DNA of 19,831 nucleotides from Candidatus Nanopelagicaceae bacterium (GTDB taxonomy: Bacteria; Actinomycetota; Actinomycetes; Nanopelagicales; Nanopelagicaceae), in the NCBI GenBank assembly GCA_947440735.1, contig CANESA010000003.1, positions 1 through 19,831 on the forward strand. Direction: 5' to 3'. A model generated the notes under the pieces. That model was not told where the DNA came from. It did no database searches and was given only the letters and a program-made list of their open reading frames with translations. The position numbers and the translations under genes are program-made. This document shows, piece by piece, positions 8,410 to 16,164 of this stretch; positions within the stretch are counted from its first letter, which is position 1; each line of letters opens with the position of its first letter.

Positions 8410-9054
8410 CTATAGAACGCCGTAAGCGTTCCATACCTCTCGTACGCTCTTACCTGATAACAAATCTTTTAAGACTGTCTTCTCTGTTGCAGCTCGAGCA
8501 TTAGCAAGTTCACTCACTTTTGCTAAATGCTCTGCTGGAACAACAACGATTCCATCGCTATCTGCGATCACACCATCACCAGGATGAACTTCAACCCCGC
8601 CGCAGATAATTGGCACACGAATTGCCTCAATACGCATGCGTCCCTTGTAATCATAAGTACGTGATCCGTGGCCGAATGCTGGAAAATCTAAGGCGACTAC
8701 TTGCTCGGTATCACGTAATGGGCCATCTGCCACAACACCCGTTGCACCACGACCTTTAGCCGCAGCAGAGAAAAGCTCTCCCCAAAACGCAGAAAGGCAT
8801 TCACCACCGGTTGCAATTACTGCAATCTCACCCACTTGTAAGGTGTCGAGAAAATCGATGCCAGCACCGTAGGGATCTTTCTGATCGTATTGACTATCTG
8901 GAACAAACTTCACAGTGGCAGCTAAACCTGCAGCGCGCATTCCAGGGCGTAGAGCACTCACGTTTACATCCATTGCGTTATTGCGCACACCGACCACATC
9001 AAGTGAGTCGGAGATCATTGCGCTACGAACGCGAGGGTCTAGATTCCAGCTCAT
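8410..9054 (-). CDS. RraA-like aldolase/decarboxylase family protein
   Basis: A 214-residue member of the RraA/HMG-aldolase fold. It carries the signature GATGVVADGPLRD at 103-115, whose R114 and D115 are the residues that bind the 2-oxo acid and metal in 4-hydroxy-4-methyl-2-oxoglutarate aldolases. The WGELFSAAAKGRG helix and the C-terminal HPGDGVIADSDGIVVVPAE are also typical. The true enzymes cleave 4-hydroxy-4-carboxy-2-oxo acids to pyruvate plus another oxo acid, or decarboxylate oxaloacetate. RraA proper inhibits RNase E and is shorter. The start ATG overlaps the MaoC stop by 4 bases (ATGA) with GGAGAAG upstream, implying coupling to MaoC. It is not part of the standard L-fucose route, so it may serve the CoA-linked branch or remove oxaloacetate. 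Function is uncertain. Confidence 0.85.
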   Translation of the reverse strand: MSWNLDPRVRSAMISDSLDVVGVRNNAMDVNVSALRPGMRAAGLAATVKFVPDSQYDQKDPYGAGIDFLDTLQVGEIAVIATGGECLSAFWGELFSAAAKGRGATGVVADGPLRDTEQVVALDFPAFGHGSRTYDYKGRMRIEAIRVPIICGGVEVHPGDGVIADSDGIVVVPAEHLAKVSELANARAATEKTVLKDLLSGKSVREVWNAYGVL

Positions 9055-9491
9055 TTCTTCTTCTCCACCATATAGACATGGATGAAGGCAATAACCGTCT
9101 CGCCACGTTGATTTGTCACAGTAACTTGCTCATCTACCAAGCCGAAGTCTTCTGTGCGCTTGGCGTATTCTCGTTTCGCAATGATCTCTCCCTTGGAAGT
9201 TATTGTGTCGCCAATGAAGACTGGTGAAATAAAGCGCACCTTGTCATATCCATAACTAAAAGCAACTTCATTCATCTCGCGCGCTAACTGTCCCGCTGCC
9301 ACGCTTAAAATAAGTGTGCCGTAAGCAACACGTTGTCCAAAGACACTGTTCTTAGACCATTCAGCATCCATATGATGAGGGTAGAAATCACCTGTCTGGC
9401 CAGCATGCATGACAATATCTGTCTCAGTAATTGTGCGGCCCATACTGTCTTGCACAGTGCCTACTTCATATTCCTCAAAATAGAGTTTCAT
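9051..9491 (-). CDS. MaoC-family hydratase with intact D-x-x-P-x-H site
   Basis: A 146-residue single hot-dog MaoC-like dehydratase. The hydratase-2 signature is present as GDFYPHH, with D35 and H40 at the spacing of the catalytic pair in R-specific enoyl-CoA hydratases. FSYGYDKVRFISPVFIGDT is shared almost word for word with the other MaoC gene at 5474-6001. The start ATG at 9491 lies 7 bases after the SBP-like gene, with GAGAAG immediately upstream. The stop overlaps the RraA-like start. The likely substrate is a short acyl-CoA made by the CoA-transferase at 6015-7193, by reversible water addition. The two MaoC proteins may act separately or as a heteromer. Confidence 0.88.
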   Translation of the reverse strand: MKLYFEEYEVGTVQDSMGRTITETDIVMHAGQTGDFYPHHMDAEWSKNSVFGQRVAYGTLILSVAAGQLAREMNEVAFSYGYDKVRFISPVFIGDTITSKGEIIAKREYAKRTEDFGLVDEQVTVTNQRGETVIAFIHVYMVEKKK

Positions 9492-9498
9492 ACTTCTC

Positions 9499-10626
9499 TT
9501 ATTCCTTTACATGCTTCTGGTACATAGATGCGATCTCTTCGACATCCTTCTTGGTAACTTTCTTTTCCACTAAACACTTATGTATAACGAGTGAGCTCTG
9601 GAACTGAACATCTGGCCAACCAAGAACACGAGGGCGGACCCAGACATTTTCAAGAGTGCGCAAAGTATTTCTGAAGAAATTCTGGCTGACACCATTGAGT
9701 ACATTATCTTTCCAGGCGATGAGGTTTCCTGGCTGTCCCCCACCAAGACCATACGTTGTTGCTTGAATCTCTGGCATTGAAAGCAAAAGCGCAGCCTCTG
9801 CTGCCGCCTTTGAATTTGTACTTCGCGTGGAGACCGCAATTCCTGCCCCACCAAGTTGGGATCCGGTGGCGCGTCCATCAAATGATGGCAGATCGTCATA
9901 GACCAAAACGTTTTTGCGAAAACCCTGACGTGAGTAATTGCTATACCCATACATGCAGATGCCGTAGGCATAGTCATCTGTGCCGCTGAGGATTTCGGCA
10001 ATTTCAATTGGGTTACTTGACGCACAAAAATCTGGCACAAGGCCAGATAGTTCAACCATGAATTCAAGAACTTCAAGCGCCATCTCTTGATCGATATATG
10101 TGGCATTGCCCTGAAGCGGTCGACCCTTTTGAGCCATCAACGTTGCAAAGGTACTAAATGCATCCACTGGCTTATGGGCCCAGAGAAGCTCTTTCTTCTT
10201 TGCAAGATCAAAGACCTCATGCCAAAAGACTGGCGAGCGATCGGCCTTGTCGGGACGAAAGGCACTTACCTGGGCTGCAGTATCGATTGCTAGCGCCCAA
10301 TGCTTTCCCTTATAGAGATATGAATCGTGTGATGCTCCAACACTTGTTGCTGCCAACAAATCTAGTTCTGATGGTGTCGTTAGCTCTTCAAATGCAATGA
10401 CAGCATCGGCATGCACAGCATCCGGAACATGAGGATGATCAATAACCATGAGGTCATAATCGCTATAGAACTCAGAGATATGTTGATCTCCAAAGGCCAA
10501 AAGAGATCGAGCGTCCCACTTAATTGAGATGCCACACTTTTGAATCAGTAGATCATTAGATTGCACGAGGCAATCCAGACCACGTTCGTGATCCCAGGTC
10601 ATTCCTTTGAGTTCAATAAGAGACAT
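9499..10626 (-). CDS. Solute-binding-protein-like protein without export signal
   Basis: A 375-residue protein that looks like a family 1 extracellular solute-binding protein (periplasmic-binding-protein fold) but begins directly with the fold: MSLIELKGMTWDHERG, no hydrophobic leader, no lipobox. The ATG overlaps the esterase stop by one base (TAATG), and no upstream start in frame could add a leader without running into the esterase. Typical SBP features are the alternating strand YDLMVIDHPH at 57-66, KGKHWALAIDTAAQVSAFRPD, and GGAGIAVSTRSTNSKAAAEAALLLS. I recall similar WDHERG proteins beside CaiB CoA-transferases and MaoC genes in other bacteria, which is the arrangement here. It may be a cytosolic ligand-binding or carrier protein, or an enzyme of unknown chemistry. 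Export by an unrecognised route cannot be excluded. Confidence 0.82.
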   Translation of the reverse strand: MSLIELKGMTWDHERGLDCLVQSNDLLIQKCGISIKWDARSLLAFGDQHISEFYSDYDLMVIDHPHVPDAVHADAVIAFEELTTPSELDLLAATSVGASHDSYLYKGKHWALAIDTAAQVSAFRPDKADRSPVFWHEVFDLAKKKELLWAHKPVDAFSTFATLMAQKGRPLQGNATYIDQEMALEVLEFMVELSGLVPDFCASSNPIEIAEILSGTDDYAYGICMYGYSNYSRQGFRKNVLVYDDLPSFDGRATGSQLGGAGIAVSTRSTNSKAAAEAALLLSMPEIQATTYGLGGGQPGNLIAWKDNVLNGVSQNFFRNTLRTLENVWVRPRVLGWPDVQFQSSLVIHKCLVEKKVTKKDVEEIASMYQKHVKE

Positions 10627-11564
10627 TACTTGCCCACTACGCGCAGAATATTCTCTGCAAACCAGTCTCGAATATTGATTCCTTCATCGATGAATTTACC
10701 CAAGTTGAAGAAGCCATGGATCATTCCAGGGCAATCTTTATATACAACATTATTTCCGGCAGCCTTCAATTTTTCATAATATGCAATGCCATCTGATTGC
10801 AGCACGTCGTATTCGGCCGTAATCATGATGGTAGGTGGAAGTCCCTCGTATGACTTTGCGGCGTGCGGCACCGCATAAGGATTGCTGCGATCGGCTGCGC
10901 CGTTGAGATACATCTCCCAGAGCCACTTCATTCCACGCTGTGTTAAGCCATATCCATCAGCGTTAGGAACTTCTGGTGAGTCAACGAACTCTGGGCCGTT
11001 GCATGGATAGACCAGCCATTGATAAGCCAGCTTTATCTTTCCGCGATCACGAGCAGCCAGCGCGACAGCTGATGCAAGATTTCCACCTGCGCTATCTCCG
11101 CCCACACCTACGCGATTGATATCAATACCTAAGCGATCGGCGTTTGCAATCGTCCATTCCAGACCTTCGTAGCAATCATTAAATGGAATAGGAAATTTAT
11201 GTTCAGGTGCCTTCTGATAATTAACTGAGACGATAATTGAATTCGTCTTTTTAGCCATTGCTGCCATCTGTGCGTGATATCTGCCGATGTAATTGACAAC
11301 CCATCCACCACCGTGAAAGTAAACAAGACCGGCGCGCTTAGCATCCGTTGTTGCAGGTGGTGTGTAAATAGCGACTGCAATATCTGCAGTTGAGCTGGTG
11401 AAGAATTCAAAAGTGATCCCAACACTGGGATCTAACGGCCCACTGATGTCAGGCTGTGCATGCGAATTACTTCGAGCAACAGTTGCTCCTTGCACGCTGA
11501 TATCGGGAAGGTTTGCCGCCTTTCCCAAATCAAGGAATGCGGATGCTTGCGGGTCTAGGGCCAT
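10626..11564 (-). CDS. HSL-family alpha/beta-hydrolase (esterase/lipase)
   Basis: A 312-residue alpha/beta-hydrolase of the hormone-sensitive-lipase type (bacterial family IV). The oxyanion motif HGGGW is at 84-88, the nucleophile S158 in GDSAGG, the acid D253 in EYDVLQSDG, and the histidine H283 in MIHGFF. No signal peptide is present, so it acts in the cytoplasm on a short-chain ester or a lactone. It has no clear ribosome site; instead a strong promoter ends 6 bases before its ATG, suggesting a leaderless start. It follows the AKR gene by 18 bases and overlaps the SBP-like gene by one. A deacetylase for acetylated deoxysugars or an auxiliary lactonase are reasonable guesses only. Confidence 0.9.
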   Translation of the reverse strand: MALDPQASAFLDLGKAANLPDISVQGATVARSNSHAQPDISGPLDPSVGITFEFFTSSTADIAVAIYTPPATTDAKRAGLVYFHGGGWVVNYIGRYHAQMAAMAKKTNSIIVSVNYQKAPEHKFPIPFNDCYEGLEWTIANADRLGIDINRVGVGGDSAGGNLASAVALAARDRGKIKLAYQWLVYPCNGPEFVDSPEVPNADGYGLTQRGMKWLWEMYLNGAADRSNPYAVPHAAKSYEGLPPTIMITAEYDVLQSDGIAYYEKLKAAGNNVVYKDCPGMIHGFFNLGKFIDEGINIRDWFAENILRVVGK

Positions 11565-11599
11565 GAAAATACTATAGGATAATTACAGTACGCTGACAA
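11565..11599 (-). promoter_or_regulatory. Internal leaderless sigma-A-type promoter before the esterase
   Basis: On the minus strand: -35 TTGTCA (11599-11594, 5 of 6 to TTGACA), a 17-base spacer, -10 TATAGT (11576-11571, 5 of 6 to TATAAT), then ATTTTC and the esterase ATG. Transcription starting 7 bases after the -10 would begin at the A of the ATG. The interval has no Shine-Dalgarno sequence, which agrees with leaderless translation. The -35 lies inside the last codons of the AKR gene. Confidence 0.7.
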
Positions 11600-12536
11600 G
11601 GTCATCCCAGACCTTATCTTCGATGGTCTTATCGAACTCTCTGATATTTGTGGCGACTTCGCCCGCACTTCGACAACCTACAAGAACAGATTTAACAGCG
11701 GGATGGCGAAGAGGAAATTGCAGCGCAGCACTTGTGAGAGAAACCTTATGCCCCTCAAGCACTTCGCGAATTCTTACAGCTTTTGCGAGGAGTTCATCAC
11801 TTGCTGGGGCGTAATCATACGTCGCACCTTTTACAGGATTAGCAAGAATTCCTGAGTTAAATACACCTGCTGCGAGGATATCTACATTGCGCTCAAGTGC
11901 TGCAGGGAACAACCCCTCCAGCGCTTTTTGATCAAGAAGTGAATATCTACCTGCAATGAGAACCATGTCGATATCAGTCTCTTTAATGACACGTGTTGGT
12001 GTTTCGCATTGATTCATTCCAACACCAATTGCCTTAATGATTCCTTCAGATCGCATGCGATCGAGCTCTGGATACGCCTCCAGTATCGCCTCATCTGCAT
12101 TGGCATCTGGATCGTGGATAAAGAGAATCTCTACGCTATCTAGCCCGAGTCGCTCCAGTGAACCTTCTAGGGACTGGCGAACACCGCGTGCACTGAAATC
12201 AAACTGTATCTTCACTGTGTTATCTGCATCCATAAAGAAATCATCAATGTCAGTTGTTGAGGGAACCAATAAGCGACCGATCTTGGTGGAGATAACAAAG
12301 GTAGAACGATCTCTTCCCGCCAACGCCTTGCCAATACGAACCTCAGCAGTGCCCTTTCCATAAAGGGGCGCTGTGTCAATAAAGTTAATACCGCTATCGA
12401 GAGCCGCCAGCACCGTATCTGTGGAATCGGCATCACTGACTGATGTATAGAGCCCGCCAAGAGCTGCAGTTCCGAGCGAGAGTCTGGAAACCTCAACACC
12501 GGTACGAAGTCGAACCTTGTCATTGTGCTTCATCAT
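11583..12536 (-). CDS. Aldo/keto reductase, L-fucose (D-threo-aldose) 1-dehydrogenase type
   Basis: A 317-residue NAD(P)-dependent aldo/keto reductase with the complete tetrad: D54 and Y59 in FIDTAPLYGKG, K85 in VISTKIGR, and H141 in ILFIHDPD. The opening RTGVEVSRLSLGTAALGG and the long insert before DFSARGVRQSLEGSLERL resemble the D-threo-aldose 1-dehydrogenase/pyridoxal 4-dehydrogenase branch. That branch includes the Pseudomonas L-fucose dehydrogenase oxidising L-fucose, L-galactose and D-arabinose to lactones. This makes it the best candidate for the first oxidative step, upstream of the lactonase. ATGATG overlaps the PPDK stop; either ATG (12536 or 12533) could start. An SDR or the Gfo/Idh/MocA protein could also perform C1 oxidation. 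Confidence 0.88.
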   Translation of the reverse strand: MMKHNDKVRLRTGVEVSRLSLGTAALGGLYTSVSDADSTDTVLAALDSGINFIDTAPLYGKGTAEVRIGKALAGRDRSTFVISTKIGRLLVPSTTDIDDFFMDADNTVKIQFDFSARGVRQSLEGSLERLGLDSVEILFIHDPDANADEAILEAYPELDRMRSEGIIKAIGVGMNQCETPTRVIKETDIDMVLIAGRYSLLDQKALEGLFPAALERNVDILAAGVFNSGILANPVKGATYDYAPASDELLAKAVRIREVLEGHKVSLTSAALQFPLRHPAVKSVLVGCRSAGEVATNIREFDKTIEDKVWDDLVSVL

Positions 12537-15232
12537 GCACTCCCTGTCGTTGCGTGGTCGCTGACTGCGGCCCTTCCTGCCTCAAGACGTGCTACTGGCA
12601 CTCTAAATGGTGAGCAGGAAACATAATCCAAGCCCACATGATGGAAGAAATCAATGCTTCGTGGATCTCCACCGTGCTCACCGCAGACTCCGAGTTTCAT
12701 ATCCGGGTTAACGGTGCGCACTTCATCGCAGGCAATCTTGACGAGAAGTCCGACGCCATCTTGATCCAGTGATTCAAAGGGGCTAAACGGCAGGAGTTCT
12801 AGATCGAGGTAACGTGGCAAGAATGAAGATTCAACATCATCGCGACTAAAGGCCCAGGTGAGTTGAGTTAAATCATTAGTACCAAATGAGAAGAAGTCAG
12901 AGTAATCAGCCAGCTTTGCAGCAGTAATTGCAGCTCGCGGAGTTTCAATCATACTTCCAATACTCATCTCCATCTGCTCCCCCGCGATTTCCAAAACGTG
13001 AGCGACTTCTTTTTCAAGTGAAGAACGGAAGTAGAGCAACTCTCGCTGGGATGCCACAAGTGGGATCATAATTTCTGGTTGTGGGTCATACCCTTGTGAA
13101 CGCACGTGAAGTGCGGCGCGAGTAAGTGCGCGAACCTGCATCGAGAATAGATCTGGAATAAGTACACCTAAGCGCACACCACGAAGGCCCATCATTGGGT
13201 TTGATTCGTGCAAGCGATTCACTGCACGATTGAGTGCAAGCTTTCGCTCATCGACAATTTCTCCGCGCTCTTGAGTCAGTGCGATATCGACTGCAAGACT
13301 TGCTTGATCTGTGAGAAATTCATGTAATGGTGGATCAAGCAGACGTATTGTGACCGGCAATCCAGTCATCGCACGCAAGATTCCAACGAAATCGCTAAAT
13401 TGCAATTTCTCCATCTCAGCAAGGACTTCAGTGCGCTCTTCATCTGTTGTCGCTAAAACAAGAGTCTCAACTAATACTCGTCGATCACCCAAGAACATAT
13501 GCTCGGTACGGGTCAAGCCAATACCTTGTGCACCCATGCGGCGAGCAATTTCAGCATCTTCAGGGGTATCAGCATTAGCACGGACAGACATGCGTCGGAC
13601 ATTGTCAGCATGTGTAATGATCCGGTGGATACTTCGGATCAGTGCTGATGAAGTAGCAGCACCTGGATCGACAATACCTTGAACATATTCGGTCACAACA
13701 CTAGGTACAACGGCTACTTCACCGAGAAATACTGCACCTGTGGTGCCATCGATGGAGATTACATCTCCTTCTCGCACCGTGACATCGCCACAGGTAAAGA
13801 ACTTCTCGTCAAGGTTGACCTCAATACTTTCGGTTCCGCAGACTGCAGGTCGTCCCATTCCACGAGCAACTACCGCTGCGTGTGATGTCTTTCCACCTCG
13901 CGCCGTCAAAATACCTTGAGCTGCAACCATTCCAACCAAGTCATCAGGGTTGGTTTCTCTACGAACAAGAATCACCTTCTTGCCAGCAAGTGCCTGGTCT
14001 GCTGCATCGCGAGGATCAAAGACAACTGATCCGACTGCAGCTCCAGGGGATGCGGCGATACCTCGAGTGAGTTCTTTAGGTGCCGTCGCCTTATCAAATT
14101 GCGGGAACATCAACTGCACGAGTTGATCGCCATTGACGCGAGTGAGTGCTTGATCCATTGTGATGGAGCCTTCATCAACAAGTTGTGTTGCAATTTTAAA
14201 TGCAGCCTCTGCTGTTCGCTTACCTACGCGAGTCTGCAGAATCCAGAGTTTGCCTTGTTCAACTGTAAATTCAATATCGCACATGTCTCGGTAGTGATCT
14301 TCTAGCAAAGTCATGATGCGATTCAGTTCGGCATATGCCTCAGGGTTTACTTCACCTAAGTGAGTAAGCGGGAATGCATTACGGATACCAGCTACAACAT
14401 CTTCACCTTGTGCGCGTGGTAAGTAATCTCCATAGGCACCCGGTGCTCCGCTACCTGGATCGCGCGTAAAGCAGACACCGGTACCTGAAGTATCACCAAT
14501 GTTTCCAAAGACCATCGCCTGCACGTTGACGGCAGTACCAAGGTCTGCGCTGATGCGTTCGCGGCGGCGGTAGAGCTGAGCGCGTTCTGAATTCCATGAG
14601 TGGAAGACAGCTTCGATGGCGCGCGTTAACTGTGAGCGAGCATCAAATGGAAATGCTGTTCCTGTATGTTTTTCGACGACTTCAACAAAGGCATCTCCTG
14701 CCTTGCGAAGCGCTGGACCATCCAGATCAGCAATTGTTTTTCCACCAGCGGCCCTAATCAGGGGTGCTACCGCCTTTGCAAAAGCATCGGATGGAATATC
14801 ACAGACAGTTTTCCCGAACATCTCAATGAAGCGGCGATATGAATCCCAGGCAAATCGCGAATCTCCCGTTATAGATTCGAGCGTTGCCGCTACCTCTTGT
14901 GACATGCCGACGTTAAGTACTGTCTCCATCATTCCCGGCATGGAAAACTTTGCGCCAGATCGAACGGAGACTAAGAGTGGATTCTTTGGATCGCCAAATG
15001 ATTTGCCGATCTTCTTCTCAAGATCAATAATCGCTGCATCAATCTGATCAAGCAGTTCTTGATTCAACCCACCCGTACGCAAATAATCTTGACAAGCACG
15101 CGTAGTAATTGTGAATCCATCAGGAACAGGAATACCCAAAGTCGCCATCTCTGCGAGATTGGCCCCTTTGCCGCCCAAGAGGTCGGACATGGTGCGATTG
15201 CCTGCACTAAATGGATAGACCTTCTGGTCCAT
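12533..15232 (-). CDS. ppdK: Pyruvate, phosphate dikinase
   Basis: An 899-residue, apparently full-length PPDK that interconverts pyruvate, ATP and Pi with PEP, AMP and PPi. In order are the ATP-grasp domain (VSVRSGAKFSMPGMMETVLNVG near residue 90), the swivelling phosphohistidine domain with LTARGGKTSHAAVVARGMG (H451 carries the phosphate), and a PEP-binding barrel ending in SFGTNDLTQ and VCGEHGGDPRS. The start is the ATG at 15232 with GGGGAG 4 bases upstream; a TTG one codon earlier is too close to that site. It lies 9 bases after the second permease gene, so it is embedded in the sugar uptake operon. The pathway yields pyruvate twice (directly and through L-lactate), so the enzyme would supply PEP for gluconeogenesis. 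Working in the opposite direction is possible where PPi is used in glycolysis. Confidence 0.97.
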   Translation of the reverse strand: MDQKVYPFSAGNRTMSDLLGGKGANLAEMATLGIPVPDGFTITTRACQDYLRTGGLNQELLDQIDAAIIDLEKKIGKSFGDPKNPLLVSVRSGAKFSMPGMMETVLNVGMSQEVAATLESITGDSRFAWDSYRRFIEMFGKTVCDIPSDAFAKAVAPLIRAAGGKTIADLDGPALRKAGDAFVEVVEKHTGTAFPFDARSQLTRAIEAVFHSWNSERAQLYRRRERISADLGTAVNVQAMVFGNIGDTSGTGVCFTRDPGSGAPGAYGDYLPRAQGEDVVAGIRNAFPLTHLGEVNPEAYAELNRIMTLLEDHYRDMCDIEFTVEQGKLWILQTRVGKRTAEAAFKIATQLVDEGSITMDQALTRVNGDQLVQLMFPQFDKATAPKELTRGIAASPGAAVGSVVFDPRDAADQALAGKKVILVRRETNPDDLVGMVAAQGILTARGGKTSHAAVVARGMGRPAVCGTESIEVNLDEKFFTCGDVTVREGDVISIDGTTGAVFLGEVAVVPSVVTEYVQGIVDPGAATSSALIRSIHRIITHADNVRRMSVRANADTPEDAEIARRMGAQGIGLTRTEHMFLGDRRVLVETLVLATTDEERTEVLAEMEKLQFSDFVGILRAMTGLPVTIRLLDPPLHEFLTDQASLAVDIALTQERGEIVDERKLALNRAVNRLHESNPMMGLRGVRLGVLIPDLFSMQVRALTRAALHVRSQGYDPQPEIMIPLVASQRELLYFRSSLEKEVAHVLEIAGEQMEMSIGSMIETPRAAITAAKLADYSDFFSFGTNDLTQLTWAFSRDDVESSFLPRYLDLELLPFSPFESLDQDGVGLLVKIACDEVRTVNPDMKLGVCGEHGGDPRSIDFFHHVGLDYVSCSPFRVPVARLEAGRAAVSDHATTGSA

Positions 15233-15241
15233 CAATCTCCC

Positions 15242-16153
15242 CTACTCTTTGATTGAGCCAGCGAGCATTCCTTTGACCAAACGTTTCTGAGACAAGAGGA
15301 ATACAATCAGAATCGGTAACGCAACCAGAACACCCGCTAATGCAATCTCTGGCTTATAGATTGGAACTGAGGTAGCTCCGACGCCTGGATTAATCGCAGG
15401 CGTTGAATTAAAGAGGAAACCAAGACCCAACGGAAGTGTGTAGTTCTCCGAAGAATAGAGAAGAATGTAAGGCATAAAGTAATTGGCCCAATTACCAATA
15501 AAGGCGAAGAAAGCTAGCAAACTAATGAGCGCTCCCGAGAGTGGAAATGCGATCTTGGAGTACAACTGAAAGTCAGTACATCCGTCTAATCGCGCAGATT
15601 CGTAGAGCTCAGGTGGAATAGTGGTTGAGTAATAAATATAAGAAAGGAAAGTACCAAATGGGTAAAGAGAGGAAATCAAGATCACGGATATTGGATTATC
15701 CACTAAGCCAACTTTATCCATGAGAACAAAGAGTGGGACGACAAGAGCTACTGGTGGAATCAACATCATGATAAGCGTACTAATGAGGTAAGCCCTTTTG
15801 AATCGTATTCGCGATGCTGATAAAACAAAACCAGCTAGAGAGGCTGTTGCTGTAGCAATGATAACTATTGCAATGTTGAAAAGTACGGAGTTAATCACCC
15901 ACTGCTGGATTACCCCATCATCAAAAAACCTTAGGTTATTCCAAGCTGTGAAGTAGCCTTTAATACTTCCAAAGGATAAGGGTGCATTATTTACGACTTG
16001 CTCATCAGTTTTTGACGGGGCTAAGAGCAACCACGCCATTGGAATGAGGCTAATAAGTGCGAAAAATATTAACCAGGAATTTACGAAAAACATTCCTACT
16101 CGATTTTCTTGAACGAGTTTTTTCTTCTTTGAGGTATTTAGCGTCATTTTCAT
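15242..16153 (-). CDS. Sugar ABC transporter permease (CUT1, MalG-like)
   Basis: A 303-residue inner membrane permease with about six hydrophobic segments, the first near residues 25-47 (FFVNSWLIFFALISLIPMAW). The cytoplasmic EAA loop reads ELYESARLDGCTDFQLYSKI and would contact the ATPase. The basic N-terminus and C-terminal QKRLVKGMLAGSIKE are typical of the MalG-type partner. AGGAG stands 8 bases before the ATG; an internal ATG two codons later is an alternative. It forms a heterodimer with the product of the upstream permease gene, 11 bases away. Substrate is most likely L-fucose or a fucose-containing saccharide, by context. Confidence 0.94.
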   Translation of the reverse strand: MKMTLNTSKKKKLVQENRVGMFFVNSWLIFFALISLIPMAWLLLAPSKTDEQVVNNAPLSFGSIKGYFTAWNNLRFFDDGVIQQWVINSVLFNIAIVIIATATASLAGFVLSASRIRFKRAYLISTLIMMLIPPVALVVPLFVLMDKVGLVDNPISVILISSLYPFGTFLSYIYYSTTIPPELYESARLDGCTDFQLYSKIAFPLSGALISLLAFFAFIGNWANYFMPYILLYSSENYTLPLGLGFLFNSTPAINPGVGATSVPIYKPEIALAGVLVALPILIVFLLSQKRLVKGMLAGSIKE

Positions 16154-16164
16154 GTATTTAACTC

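Noticed and set aside
14616..15047. Open frame of 143 codons on the plus strand inside ppdK
   Set aside because: Antisense shadow of the conserved ATP-grasp domain, with serine/alanine-rich low-complexity translation.
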